From Azospirillum sp. B21 (GTDB lineage: Bacteria > Pseudomonadota > Alphaproteobacteria > Azospirillales > Azospirillaceae), in assembly GCF_008364825.1 (NCBI RefSeq), contig NZ_VTTO01000001.1:248001-312000 (forward strand): a stretch of DNA of 64,000 nt. The letters are read 5' to 3'. The notes under the pieces are model-generated. The model was not told the DNA's origin, did no database searches, and was given only the letters and a program-made list of their open reading frames with translations. Position numbers and translations under genes: made by a program. Below are positions 36,577 through 44,673 of this stretch, in pieces (within the stretch, counting starts at the first letter, position 1; every line of letters starts with the position of its first letter).

Positions 36577-37021
36577 GCCCCCACCTCCCCGTGACCTGCG
36601 CAGGTTGGCCCCGCCCCCTGCCCGACCTGCCTGTACGACGTTCAGGTGCAATGGAAGCATTGTAAGTCGCCGCTTCCAAGACCGATTCGCCTCCTTCGTT
36701 AGCATTCGTTTCAATTTGTCGCATATGACCGAAGATTGTCGCCGGCCGCTGATAATCTTCGGGAAGAAGATGCCGTCATGGTCAGCAACGGAAGCTTCCG
36801 CAGTGAAAGGTTCAGGGTATTTACGACCACGGGGTTTCCACCCGGCAACGTCGCGCCTCTGCGCGTCCTTTTCCCATGGGCCCGGATCGTTTCCTTCCGC
36901 GCCTCCCCGCCGTTACGCGCCGTGCGGCGATGTCCCCACTCCACGGCCCGACCATAGCGAGATAACCGCCCCACATATATCCCTACATGGTTGTAGGATG
37001 ACGGGAGTGGGAGGTTCCGCT
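36577..37021. other. Divergent promoter region of two kinase genes
   Basis: 445 bp without a coding frame. It holds a perfect 12-bp palindrome ACCTGCGCAGGT (36594-36605), 17 bp from the hybrid kinase start; a GAAGATT/AATCTTC repeat; and the hairpin CCTACA-TGGT-TGTAGG (36982-36997) about 25 bp before the HWE kinase start. No known operator was recognised. Confidence 0.4.
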
Positions 37022-38782
37022 ATGCTTGAACGTAGCCATCGTCCTCCATCAACGGAACGCCACGTCCAGATGACCCCTGCCGGCTTCGAACAGGATGCAC
37101 GCGCCGCCGGGACTCCGATACCCGTGCAAAGGCCGGATGCGGTTCGAATGGAACGCAAGGCCGCCTCCCCGGCGGTCCTGGCGCTGCTGGCTGTCGCCCT
37201 TGCCCTGGCGGTCGCGATGCTGGCGATCGCCGCCCACCAATACCGCAGTCAGGTGATGACGGAGGCGGAGAGCCGCAGCACCGCGATCGCCCGCGTGCTG
37301 GAAGAACATGCGGCAAAGACTCTCGGCATCCATGCCATGACGCTGTCCCATCTGGAATGGATGGTCGACGATCTGGGATGGGAGCGGATAGATAGTTCCC
37401 CCCTGCTTCACGAACGGCTGAAGACGCTGGCCTCGCAAACGCCGGAGGTTCAGTCCTACTGGATCACCGACGAAACGGGACGTGTCCGCGCCAGCAGCTT
37501 CGAATGGCCGATGCGCGTGCTGAGCGCCGCCGACCGCGAGTATTTCCGCGCCCATCTCGGTGCCGGCGACGCCATCCATATCGGTCCGCGGCTGAGCGGC
37601 AAGATCAACTCGGAAATCTTCTTCACCCTCAGCCGCCGGATGGAGCTGCCCGGCAACCGGTTCCAGGGCGTGGTGCAGATCTCTCTTCTGCCGTCCTATT
37701 TCGCTGATTTCTACCGATCCGTGCTGCATGATCCGCGCGACGTCATCCTGCTTCTGCGCGAAGATGGCCGGGTGATCGTCCAGGAACCCCTGGGCAGCGC
37801 CCCAGACCGCGCCGACATCGGCCAATTTCCGGAGCTGGTCACCACGCCCGACGCGAACGGCACCTTCCGCGCCGTGACCTCCTTCGACGGGGTGGAACGG
37901 ATTTTGGCCCGCCGCAAGGTGCCGAATCTCCCAGTCTATGTGGTCTATGGCACCGACATCGCCGCCATCGATGCGGCTTGGCGCAGCCGGGTGGAGCCCT
38001 ATGCCCTGTTCGCCGTCCCGTCGATCGGACTGCTCGGACTGCTCGGCGTCATCGCGCTGCGCCGGTCGCGGCAGACCGCCGACGCACAGGAAGCGTTGCG
38101 CCGCGCCAACGAAGCGCTGGAGAGCCGCATCGCCGAGCGCACCCGCCACCTGGACCGGGCACTGGCCGACAAGGAGGTGCTGCTGCGCGACATCCATCAC
38201 CGGGTGAAGAACAATCTGCAGGTCATTCTCAGCCTGTTGGAATTGCAGGCCCAGCGCTCGCCGGAACTGGAGGCGCCGTTCAGCGAAGCGCTGAGCCGCA
38301 TCAACACGATGGGGCTGATTCATGAGCAGATCTACCGCTCGACCGGGGTGTCCTCGGTCCGGCTCGACAATTTCATCGAGGCGCTGGTCGGCCATCTCAG
38401 CAGCTTCCACAGGCGTCCGGGTCGGGAGATCGCCATTCATCACGACGTGGAGCCGGTGGCCGTCGATTTGAACAGGGTGGTTCCCTTCGCCCTGATCCTG
38501 AACGAGGTGCTGTCGAACGCCTTCAAGCATGCCTTTGCGGATCGCTGTTCCGGCACCATCACCATCACCGTCACGGCGGAAGACGGCATGTTGCACCTGG
38601 CGGTGGCGGACGATGGCACAGGTAGCCCCGAACCGGGGCCGGTGGCCGAGCCGGGACGGCGCTCCATGGGTATGGATCTGATCCGCGCCTTCGCCCGCCA
38701 AATCCGCGGCGAGTACCGCTACACCCGCACAGGCGGTACACGCTTCGACCTCGTCTTCCCGCAGGAGGACGAAGCGTCCTGA
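37022..38782 (+). CDS. Membrane HWE/HisKA_2-type histidine kinase with Cache sensor
   Basis: 586 residues. Transmembrane helices at about 50-71 and 324-347 enclose a periplasmic Cache-like sensor (SYWITDETGRVRASS, IHIGPRLSGK). A short coiled coil leads to HisKA_2 with IHHRVKNNLQVILSLLELQ (His392/393), and a HATPase with NEVLSNAFKHAF and DDGTGSP; the short final box is typical for this family. Kinases of this class often act with small receivers such as PhyR. ATG 37022 follows GGGAGG. Divergent from the Sia operon; its sensor resembles that of the 521-3037 kinase. Confidence 0.88.
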   Translation: MLERSHRPPSTERHVQMTPAGFEQDARAAGTPIPVQRPDAVRMERKAASPAVLALLAVALALAVAMLAIAAHQYRSQVMTEAESRSTAIARVLEEHAAKTLGIHAMTLSHLEWMVDDLGWERIDSSPLLHERLKTLASQTPEVQSYWITDETGRVRASSFEWPMRVLSAADREYFRAHLGAGDAIHIGPRLSGKINSEIFFTLSRRMELPGNRFQGVVQISLLPSYFADFYRSVLHDPRDVILLLREDGRVIVQEPLGSAPDRADIGQFPELVTTPDANGTFRAVTSFDGVERILARRKVPNLPVYVVYGTDIAAIDAAWRSRVEPYALFAVPSIGLLGLLGVIALRRSRQTADAQEALRRANEALESRIAERTRHLDRALADKEVLLRDIHHRVKNNLQVILSLLELQAQRSPELEAPFSEALSRINTMGLIHEQIYRSTGVSSVRLDNFIEALVGHLSSFHRRPGREIAIHHDVEPVAVDLNRVVPFALILNEVLSNAFKHAFADRCSGTITITVTAEDGMLHLAVADDGTGSPEPGPVAEPGRRSMGMDLIRAFARQIRGEYRYTRTGGTRFDLVFPQEDEAS

Positions 38783-38791
38783 CGGCGCGGT

Positions 38792-39181
38792 TCAGCGCTT
38801 TCCGCGTTTGGCAGCTGCGGTTGCCACGCCGTTGATCGGATCGTCGGACTTCGGCAGTTTTTCCGCGATCCCGAAGGCCAGTTCCCTCCGGCGCAGTTCC
38901 GCCAGGATTTCGTCGGGTGCGATGTCCAGGTCCGCCAGCAGGACGACAAGGTTGTAGAGAAGGTCGGCCCCCTCCATCACCAGCGCGTCGCGGTCGCCGC
39001 GCATTGCCTCGATCGCCACTTCGATTGCTTCCTCCCCCACCTTGCGCGCCATGCGGGCACGCCCCTGTGCCAGCAGCTTGGCCGTGCGTGAGGCTTCGGG
39101 AGCGGCGGAGGGCTCGCGCCGCAGGGTTTGCACGGCATCGTACAGGCTGCGGAGCGGATCGGGACCGATGTACTGAACCAT
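38792..39181 (-). CDS. hisE: Phosphoribosyl-ATP pyrophosphatase
   Basis: 129 residues. The MazG-like all-alpha fold with its acidic metal motifs (KVGEEAIEVAIEAMRGD, EGADLLYNLVVLL) identifies HisE, step 2 of histidine synthesis. No other his gene is in the window, which is unusual for alphaproteobacteria where hisE commonly follows hisF. The C-terminal tail PKSDDPINGVATAAAKRGKR is poorly conserved. Weak ribosome site at the ATG at 39181. Confidence 0.9.
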   Translation of the reverse strand: MVQYIGPDPLRSLYDAVQTLRREPSAAPEASRTAKLLAQGRARMARKVGEEAIEVAIEAMRGDRDALVMEGADLLYNLVVLLADLDIAPDEILAELRRRELAFGIAEKLPKSDDPINGVATAAAKRGKR

Positions 39182-39300
39182 GGACTTGAAGTCGTTTTTT
39201 CAGCCTGGACTGTCAAGACGTTGGTTGGTCGTCCAAACATTTCAGCCGCGCTGTGGGAGCACCTCCGACGGGCCGATCGGCCGCGGAAGGTTCGTTATAC

Positions 39301-39317
39301 TGATTAATTGATAATCA
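39301..39317. repeat. Inverted repeat in the leader of the tandem small genes
   Basis: TGATTA (39301-39306) and TAATCA (39312-39317), spacer ATTGA, in an AT-rich patch. Resembles a regulator-binding site but does not match the FNR spacing. Confidence 0.35.
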
Positions 39318-39443
39318 AATGATCAGCCCAAGAAAATCTCGGACCAGCTGTAATTTTTGCAACAGCCAGCAATGCAGAGGAAGCGTATTTGGCATTGGGT
39401 ATACCAGTATATAGTCTCCTCACCAGCTTGATGGAGACCGATC

Positions 39444-39638
39444 ATGACCACCACCACTTTCCAGCCCGGCACCGACAACCACGCTTCGACGGACGCCCTG
39501 CACGCCGTCGCCGAATTCCCGGTGGCCTGGTTCGAAGCCACCCCCGCCTATCTGGTCTTGCGCCCGGTTGCAGCCTTCCTGCGCGAATGGGTCGCCGCCA
39601 CCCCGGCCGGCATCGTCCTCGGCCTGCTGAAGCACTGA
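39444..39638 (+). CDS. Small protein, first of a tandem pair with 20-residue repeats
   Basis: 64 residues; unknown family. After a polar N-terminus, two copies of a 20-residue unit: F25-x3-W29-x2-A-T-P-x2-[LI]-V-L-R-P-V-A-A, then F45-x3-W49-x2-A-T-P-x2-I-V-L-G. Each ATP here is Ala-Thr-Pro (32-34 and 52-54). Hydrophobic with two Trp and regularly placed prolines: probably membrane-associated or helix-Pro-helix. The ribosome site GGAGACCGATC and start match those of its neighbour. AT-rich upstream region. Good codon use and repeats support a real gene. Confidence 0.72.
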   Translation: MTTTTFQPGTDNHASTDALHAVAEFPVAWFEATPAYLVLRPVAAFLREWVAATPAGIVLGLLKH

Positions 39639-39679
39639 TCCCACCGCCGACCCTCCCGCCTTCTTCAACGGAGACCATC

Positions 39680-39877
39680 ATGAGCAGCCTCAGCCTTCAT
39701 CGCGGTGATCACGACATCCATGGCGACGGCCTGTCGCTGCATCCGGTCCGCGATTTCATCGCCGACTGGCTGGAAGCCACCCCGGCGGCCATCGTGATGC
39801 GTCCGGTCGGCGCCTTCCTGGCGGACTGGGTGCGGGCCACCCCCATGGCGATCCTGTTCCGCTCGCTGCAGCGCTGA
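39680..39877 (+). CDS. Small protein, second of a tandem pair with 20-residue repeats
   Basis: 65 residues; paralogue of the preceding gene. Polar start, rich in His and Asp (DHDIHGDG), then units F26-IAD-W30-LEATPAAIVMRPVGA and F46-LAD-W50-VRATPMAILFRS, again 20 residues apart. About 20 of 36 core positions match the neighbour. It has its own GGAGA site, 42 bp from the end of the first gene, so the pair looks like a tandem duplication that includes the ribosome-binding site. A strong terminator follows. Function unknown. Confidence 0.72.
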   Translation: MSSLSLHRGDHDIHGDGLSLHPVRDFIADWLEATPAAIVMRPVGAFLADWVRATPMAILFRSLQR

Positions 39878-39912
39878 CGTCGGCGCAGCACATCGACCGG
39901 AACCGAAAGGCG

Positions 39913-39954
39913 ACCGCGGCACTGCCCGTTCACACGGGCGGCCGCGGCCTTTTC
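39913..39954 (+). terminator. Intrinsic terminator of the tandem small genes
   Basis: Long stem: CCGCGG arms outside and CTGCCCGT/ACGGGCGG inside around TCAC, then TTTTC and ATTTTT. Confidence 0.75.
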
Positions 39955-40004
39955 ATTTTTGGGCTTGCTTGTCCTCCGACGGGCAGAGCCCCGTCGTCGG
40001 CGCG

Positions 40005-40742
40005 TCACACGCCGCCGCGGACATCCTCGACCAGCAGTTCCAGCTTCGGCAGGTCGCGCACCACCAGCGCATCGGAACGCCGTTCCAGAACACCGTCGCG
40101 GGTCAGATCGCTCAGCACGCGGGCCACGGTCTCGCGGGTCGTGCTGACGCGGGCGGCGATGTCGGAATGAACCGGAATGGGGGCGATGATCGCCGAGGCT
40201 CCTAGTCGCGTCCCCCGTTTGGCAAGGCGCAGAAGCTCGGCGTGGATGCGGTTATTGGCGCCAAGCGTCGACAGTTCCATGATGCGGTCGGTGGCGCTGC
40301 GCAGCTTGTCGCACAGCCGCAGCATCATCGCCATCGCCAGTTCGGGATGGGCAGCCACCAATAGCTGGAAAGGTCGGGCCGGCAGGAAGGCGATCAAGGC
40401 CCCCTCCCCCAGCGCCACGACCGAGGCGGAGCGCGGCCGGCCGTCCAGCGCCGACATCTCCCCGACCAATTCTCCGCTTTCAATGTCGCTGAAGCTCACC
40501 TCGCGCCCGCCGGCGGAGTGGCTGACCACACGCACGCGCCCGTCCACGATGAAGGCGACGTCACGGGTTTCCGCCCAATGGTCGATCAACTGCTCGTCCG
40601 GGGCGAAGCGGCGCCAGCGGCATTGCCGCGCCACGTCCGACCGCTGCTCCGCGGTCAGCGGATGCAGCAGCGCGATGCGGTCCAGCCCGGCGTGCGGCGC
40701 TTCGGGCGCGGCCTCCAGGTTCGGCAATTCGGCTTTTGACAC
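40005..40742 (-). CDS. Crp/Fnr family transcriptional regulator
   Basis: 245 residues. cNMP-type beta-roll (about 20-140: FIVDGRVRVVSHS, GELVGEMSALDGRPRSASVV) and a long dimer helix (LRLCDKLRSATDRIMELST) followed by a helix-turn-helix (DIAARVSTTRETVARVLSDL). The glutamate of GEMS and an Arg-Ser pair of the cAMP pocket (RPRSASV) are present; no iron-sulfur cysteine cluster of FNR is seen, so ligand is more likely a nucleotide or none. GTG 40742 has a weak ribosome site. Convergent with the tandem small genes, which it could control. Confidence 0.86.
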   Translation of the reverse strand: MSKAELPNLEAAPEAPHAGLDRIALLHPLTAEQRSDVARQCRWRRFAPDEQLIDHWAETRDVAFIVDGRVRVVSHSAGGREVSFSDIESGELVGEMSALDGRPRSASVVALGEGALIAFLPARPFQLLVAAHPELAMAMMLRLCDKLRSATDRIMELSTLGANNRIHAELLRLAKRGTRLGASAIIAPIPVHSDIAARVSTTRETVARVLSDLTRDGVLERRSDALVVRDLPKLELLVEDVRGGV

Positions 40743-40929
40743 GGGACTGTTGCGGCCTCCGGCCCGGATTGCTTGTTGCGCGAAAGGATAGCGCGACCTG
40801 CACAAAGGGGGAAGGCGTTGTGACCAATGGCCGGTGTCAACCCTCCGTTAACGCTGAGCGGGCAGAAGGGACTCAGATCCCGCCGACCATCCCCCCTCCG
40901 CCCTTTCACCTGCTGCCGGAGCGTCGATC

Positions 40930-41331
40930 ATGCCCAGCCTGTTCTCCGTGCCCACCGCCCGCCGCGTCGACTCCCAGCGCCTGCTGTCGGTCGCCCTGAT
41001 CCCCCTCGCCGCGTCCATCGCCATGGCGAGCACGGTCGCCGCCACCGGCTTCACCTCCAGCCCGCTTGGCGAATCGACCAGCACGCTTGGCTTCCTCCTG
41101 GACTTCACCACATTCTGCTATCTGGCCGTCGCCATGGCCCACCTTTCGGGCGCGATTGCCGACCGCACCTGCGGCGGGATGGCCGCCGGCCTGTCGATGG
41201 ATGAGTACGACGCGCCGGAGCCGATCTCCGGCGAAGAGTTCTGGCAGGCTTTCCCCAACCATGTCGATGGTGCCGCCATCGCCGGGGCCGTCACCCTGCT
41301 GTGCGTGATTGCCGGATCGCTTGTGGGCTGA
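40930..41331 (+). CDS. Small membrane protein of unknown function
   Basis: 133 residues, three hydrophobic segments (about 18-40, 54-76 and 113-132) separated by an acidic loop (DEYDAPEPISGEEFWQAF). No signal peptide or known motif. Not recognised. Confidence 0.6.
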   Translation: MPSLFSVPTARRVDSQRLLSVALIPLAASIAMASTVAATGFTSSPLGESTSTLGFLLDFTTFCYLAVAMAHLSGAIADRTCGGMAAGLSMDEYDAPEPISGEEFWQAFPNHVDGAAIAGAVTLLCVIAGSLVG

Positions 41332-41413
41332 CCCTTCCGCTCCACACGGCAGTTGAGAGCGGCGCGCGCTTGCCCCACTATGGCGCGGGCAGACGACAGG
41401 CGGATGGACAGGC

Positions 41414-42232
41414 GTGAGCGGAGATCAGAAGGACCTGAAGGCACAGGAAAAAGCCCCGCCGGTGGAGCCGGCGCGGCACCGCCGTGAAGGCATCGGCTTC
41501 ATGGGGCGCCTGCGCGCTTATTTCCTGGCCGGCATCCTGGTCACCGCCCCCATCGCCATCACGGCTTATATCGCCTGGTGGTTCGTTTCGCTGATCGACG
41601 GCCATATCCGGCCCCTGATCCCCAGCGCCTACAACCCTGAAAACTACCTGCCCTTCTCGATCCCCGGCCTTGGCCTGCTGGTGGTGATCGTCGTCGTCAC
41701 GTTGATCGGCGCCTTCGCCGCCGGCTATGTCGGCCGGCTGGTTCTGGGCCTCGGCGAAGGGGTGGTCGGGCGCATGCCGGTCGTCCGATCCGTCTATGGC
41801 GCGGTGAAGCAGATCTTCGAGACCGTGCTGGCCAAGAAATCCAACGCCTTTCGCGAAGTGGTGGTGATCCAGTATCCGCGCCCCGGCGTGTGGTCGCTGG
41901 GCTTCATCACCGGCAGCGCCCATCCGGAGGTGCAGTTGCAGTTGGCCGGACAGGCAGAGGACATGGTCAACGTCTTCATCCCCTGCGCGCCGCCCACCGC
42001 CGGCTATCTGGCGATGGTGCCGCGGCGCGAGGTGACCGCGCTGAACATGTCGGTGGAAGACGGCCTGAAACTGGTGATGTCCGGCGGCATCGTCGTTCCG
42101 CCCGATCGCCGCCCGACCCTGGTGGAGCCGCCGGCCGACAATAGCCCGGCCGACCATAGCCAGGATCAGGACGACGACCGGGATCAGCCCGACCGCAAGG
42201 TCTTGGCCGCCGCGTCGCGTTCGAAGAGGTAG
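41414..42232 (+). CDS. DUF502 membrane protein
   Basis: 272 residues. Two transmembrane helices (about 36-62 and 84-110) and the family patterns LAGILVTAPIAITAYIAWWF, VGRMPVVRSVYGAVKQIFET and VFIPCAPPTAGYLAMVPR. DUF502 proteins are inner-membrane proteins of unknown role. It begins with GTG. The last 49 bases overlap the convergent end of recG, so its tail (ADHSQDQDDDRDQPD) is antisense-overlapped and likely variable. Confidence 0.88.
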   Translation: MSGDQKDLKAQEKAPPVEPARHRREGIGFMGRLRAYFLAGILVTAPIAITAYIAWWFVSLIDGHIRPLIPSAYNPENYLPFSIPGLGLLVVIVVVTLIGAFAAGYVGRLVLGLGEGVVGRMPVVRSVYGAVKQIFETVLAKKSNAFREVVVIQYPRPGVWSLGFITGSAHPEVQLQLAGQAEDMVNVFIPCAPPTAGYLAMVPRREVTALNMSVEDGLKLVMSGGIVVPPDRRPTLVEPPADNSPADHSQDQDDDRDQPDRKVLAAASRSKR

Positions 42233-44265
42233 AGCAGGGTCCGCAACGCCTGCCCGCGCGGGCTGGCGAGGTCGGGATCACGCTCCACCACCAGACGGGC
42301 GTCGTCGCGCGCCACCGCCAGCAGATCGCCATGCACCGCCAGATCGGCCAGCCGGAAGCCCGGAAGGCCGGATTGGCGCGTGCCCAGCACCTCGCCTGCA
42401 CCGCGCAGGCGCAAATCCTCTTCGGCGATGACGAAGCCGTCCTCGGTGTCGCGCAGCGTTTTCAGCCGCGCCCGCGCCGTTTCGGTCAGGTTCGACTCGA
42501 ACAGCAGAAGGCAGCTCGACGGCTTCTCGCCGCGCCCGACCCGGCCGCGCAGCTGATGGAGCTGAGCAAGCCCGAAACGCTCGGCATGCTCGATCACCAT
42601 CACCGTTGCTTCCGGCACATTCACGCCGACCTCGATCACCGTGGTGGCGACCAGAACGTCGAGGCTGCCGGCGGCGAAAGCGGCCATCACCGCATCCTTG
42701 TCCGGTCCGCGCATCTTGCCATGGACCAGCCCGACCCGGTCGCCGAAGGTGGCGCGCAGGAAAGCGTGGCGTTCGGTGGCGGCGGCGAGATCGCTCTGTT
42801 CCGATTCGTCGACCAGCGGGCAGACCCAATAGACCCTGGCACCCTCCGCCACCTTGCGCTGGATGCCGTTGACAACCTCCTCCAGCCGGTCGAGCGCGAT
42901 TGTGACGGTCTGGACCGGCTTGCGGCCGGCCGGCTTCTCGGTCAGGCGCGATACGTCCATGTCGCCATAGGCGGTCAGCGTCAGGGTGCGCGGGATCGGT
43001 GTCGCGGTCATCACCAGCACGTCCACCGCCCGACCCTTGGCCGACAACTGCAGGCGCTGATGAACGCCGAACCGGTGCTGTTCGTCGATCACCGCCAGCG
43101 CCAGATCCTTGAAGGCGACATCCTCCTGGAACAGGGCGTGGGTCCCGACCAGCAGCGGCAGTTCTCCCGACACCAGCCGGTCGAGCACGGCCTGACGCGC
43201 CTTGCCCTTGTCGCGCCCGGTCAGCAGCCCGATCTCCACCCCCGCCGCCTTGCACAGCGGCGCCAGGCTCTCGGCATGCTGGCGGGCGAGAATCTCGGTC
43301 GGCGCCATCAGGGCGGCCTGGGCGCCGGCCTCCACCGCGTTCAGCATCGCCATCAGCGCGACGACGGTCTTGCCGCTGCCGACATCGCCCTGCAGCAATC
43401 GCAGCATGCGCCGCTCGGCTGCCATATCGGCGTAGATGTCCTCCAGCGACGCCGCCTGCGATCCCGTCAGCGAGAAGGGCAGCGCCGCCAGCGCTGCACG
43501 TCGCAAGCTGCCATCGCCCTGCGTCACCCGTCCGGCCAACCGCCGCTGGCTGGCCCGCACCAGCATCAGCGCCAACTGGTTCGCCAATAGTTCGTCATAG
43601 GCGAGGCGGCAGCGGATGGGAGCGGTGGCAGCGAGGTCACCCTCATCCTCCGGCGTGTGCGCGCGGGTCAGCGCCTCGGCACAGGTCGGCCATTGCCGGC
43701 GAGCGAGCCATGCCGGGTCCTGCCATTCGTCGAGTTTCGGAATATCGCCAAGAGCGGCGCGCACCGCCTTGCGCAGGGTCTTGGCCGGCAGGCCGGCGGT
43801 CATGGGATAGACCGGCTCCACCAGTTCCAGCTCTTCCTTCGAATCGACCGGAACCACGGCATCGGGATGGGTGATCTGGGCGGTGTCGTTGAACCACTCC
43901 ACCTTGCCGGAGACCACCATGGTGGTTCCCGCCGGGATCTGCTTCGACAACCAGTCGCCGCGGATGTGGAAGTACACCAGCTCCAGAACGCCGGTCTCGT
44001 CGGTGCAGCGGATCTTGTAGGGGTGGCGCGGGTTCACCGGCGGCGCGTGCGAATCGATGCGCACCGTCAGGGTGGCGATGCGGCCGTGCGGCGCCTGCGC
44101 GATCTTCGGCGAGAAGCGGCGGTCGACCACCCCACAGGGCAGATGCCAGAGCAGGTCGACCACATGGGCGCCGGCCAGCTTCTCCACCAGCTTGCCCAGA
44201 CGGGGACCGAGGCCGGGGAGTGCCGTGACCGGTTTGAACAGCGGAAACAGGATGGCGGGACGCAC
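42184..44265 (-). CDS. recG: ATP-dependent DNA helicase RecG
   Basis: 693 residues. Wedge/OB domain at the front (LPGLGPRLGKLVEKL, RHPYKIRCTDETG), then superfamily 2 motifs: I GDVGSGKTVVALMAM, Ia MAPTEILARQHA, II VIDEQHRFGV, III MTATPIPRTL, V VEVGVNVPEATVMV and VI QLRGRVGRGEKPS. It remodels stalled forks and recombination intermediates. GTG 44265 gives the family-typical VRPxILFPLFxPVTxLPG start. The stop lies inside the convergent DUF502 gene. Confidence 0.93.
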   Translation of the reverse strand: MRPAILFPLFKPVTALPGLGPRLGKLVEKLAGAHVVDLLWHLPCGVVDRRFSPKIAQAPHGRIATLTVRIDSHAPPVNPRHPYKIRCTDETGVLELVYFHIRGDWLSKQIPAGTTMVVSGKVEWFNDTAQITHPDAVVPVDSKEELELVEPVYPMTAGLPAKTLRKAVRAALGDIPKLDEWQDPAWLARRQWPTCAEALTRAHTPEDEGDLAATAPIRCRLAYDELLANQLALMLVRASQRRLAGRVTQGDGSLRRAALAALPFSLTGSQAASLEDIYADMAAERRMLRLLQGDVGSGKTVVALMAMLNAVEAGAQAALMAPTEILARQHAESLAPLCKAAGVEIGLLTGRDKGKARQAVLDRLVSGELPLLVGTHALFQEDVAFKDLALAVIDEQHRFGVHQRLQLSAKGRAVDVLVMTATPIPRTLTLTAYGDMDVSRLTEKPAGRKPVQTVTIALDRLEEVVNGIQRKVAEGARVYWVCPLVDESEQSDLAAATERHAFLRATFGDRVGLVHGKMRGPDKDAVMAAFAAGSLDVLVATTVIEVGVNVPEATVMVIEHAERFGLAQLHQLRGRVGRGEKPSSCLLLFESNLTETARARLKTLRDTEDGFVIAEEDLRLRGAGEVLGTRQSGLPGFRLADLAVHGDLLAVARDDARLVVERDPDLASPRGQALRTLLYLFERDAAAKTLRSG

Positions 44266-44666
44266 GGGCGGGACGCTATCGGGAAAGCCTTGGACGGCCT
44301 TCAGAAAGCCGGTTGGACGAGGCGGCGTCAAGGCCGCTGGACGCGATCGGAGAAAAGGGGGATCGGGGAAGGAAGGAACGGCGGAGCGCACCCAGGGCCG
44401 GGGCCTGCGGTGGGGGGCAACGTCGGCCGCGAAATGGCCATGGACGCGCTCCGCCGATAGGTACCGTCCGGAGGCAAACGGGAGAACCGGACGGTCATGT
44501 CCGATGGCAGGGGACCATCGGGAAGAGACACCAGATGAGAAGACGCTCTGGATGACTGGCCGGTGTTTCAGGGGGGCTGGCCCGACCGCGTCACAAGAAG
44601 GACTTTAGCCCGGCCGCCCTGTCCCGAACCTGACCCGACCATGAAATCGGCGTCATGAACCGGCGT
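44266..44666. other. Intergenic region between recG and cheA
   Basis: 401 bp, no convincing coding frame. It contains ACCGTCCGG (44463-44471) and its complement CCGGACGGT (44487-44495), and the stem-loop at the cheA stop. It should hold the recG promoter. Confidence 0.4.
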
Positions 44667-44673
44667 TCATGAC
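44652..44673. repeat. Stem-loop over the cheA stop codon
   Basis: GTCATGAAC (44652-44660) and GTTCATGAC (44665-44673), loop CGGC; the cheA stop lies in the right arm. No T-run, so termination would need Rho or be weak. Confidence 0.5.

Noticed and set aside
39308..39318. FNR-like box TTGAT/ATCAA in the AT-rich leader
   Set aside because: Half-sites are only 1 nt apart instead of 4.
39389..39415. Sigma-70 promoter TTGGCA/TATAGT for the tandem small genes
   Set aside because: Spacer is 15 bp, too short to support the call.
44313..44555. Small frame between recG and cheA
   Set aside because: Arg/Gly-rich composition, no ribosome site, no domain.
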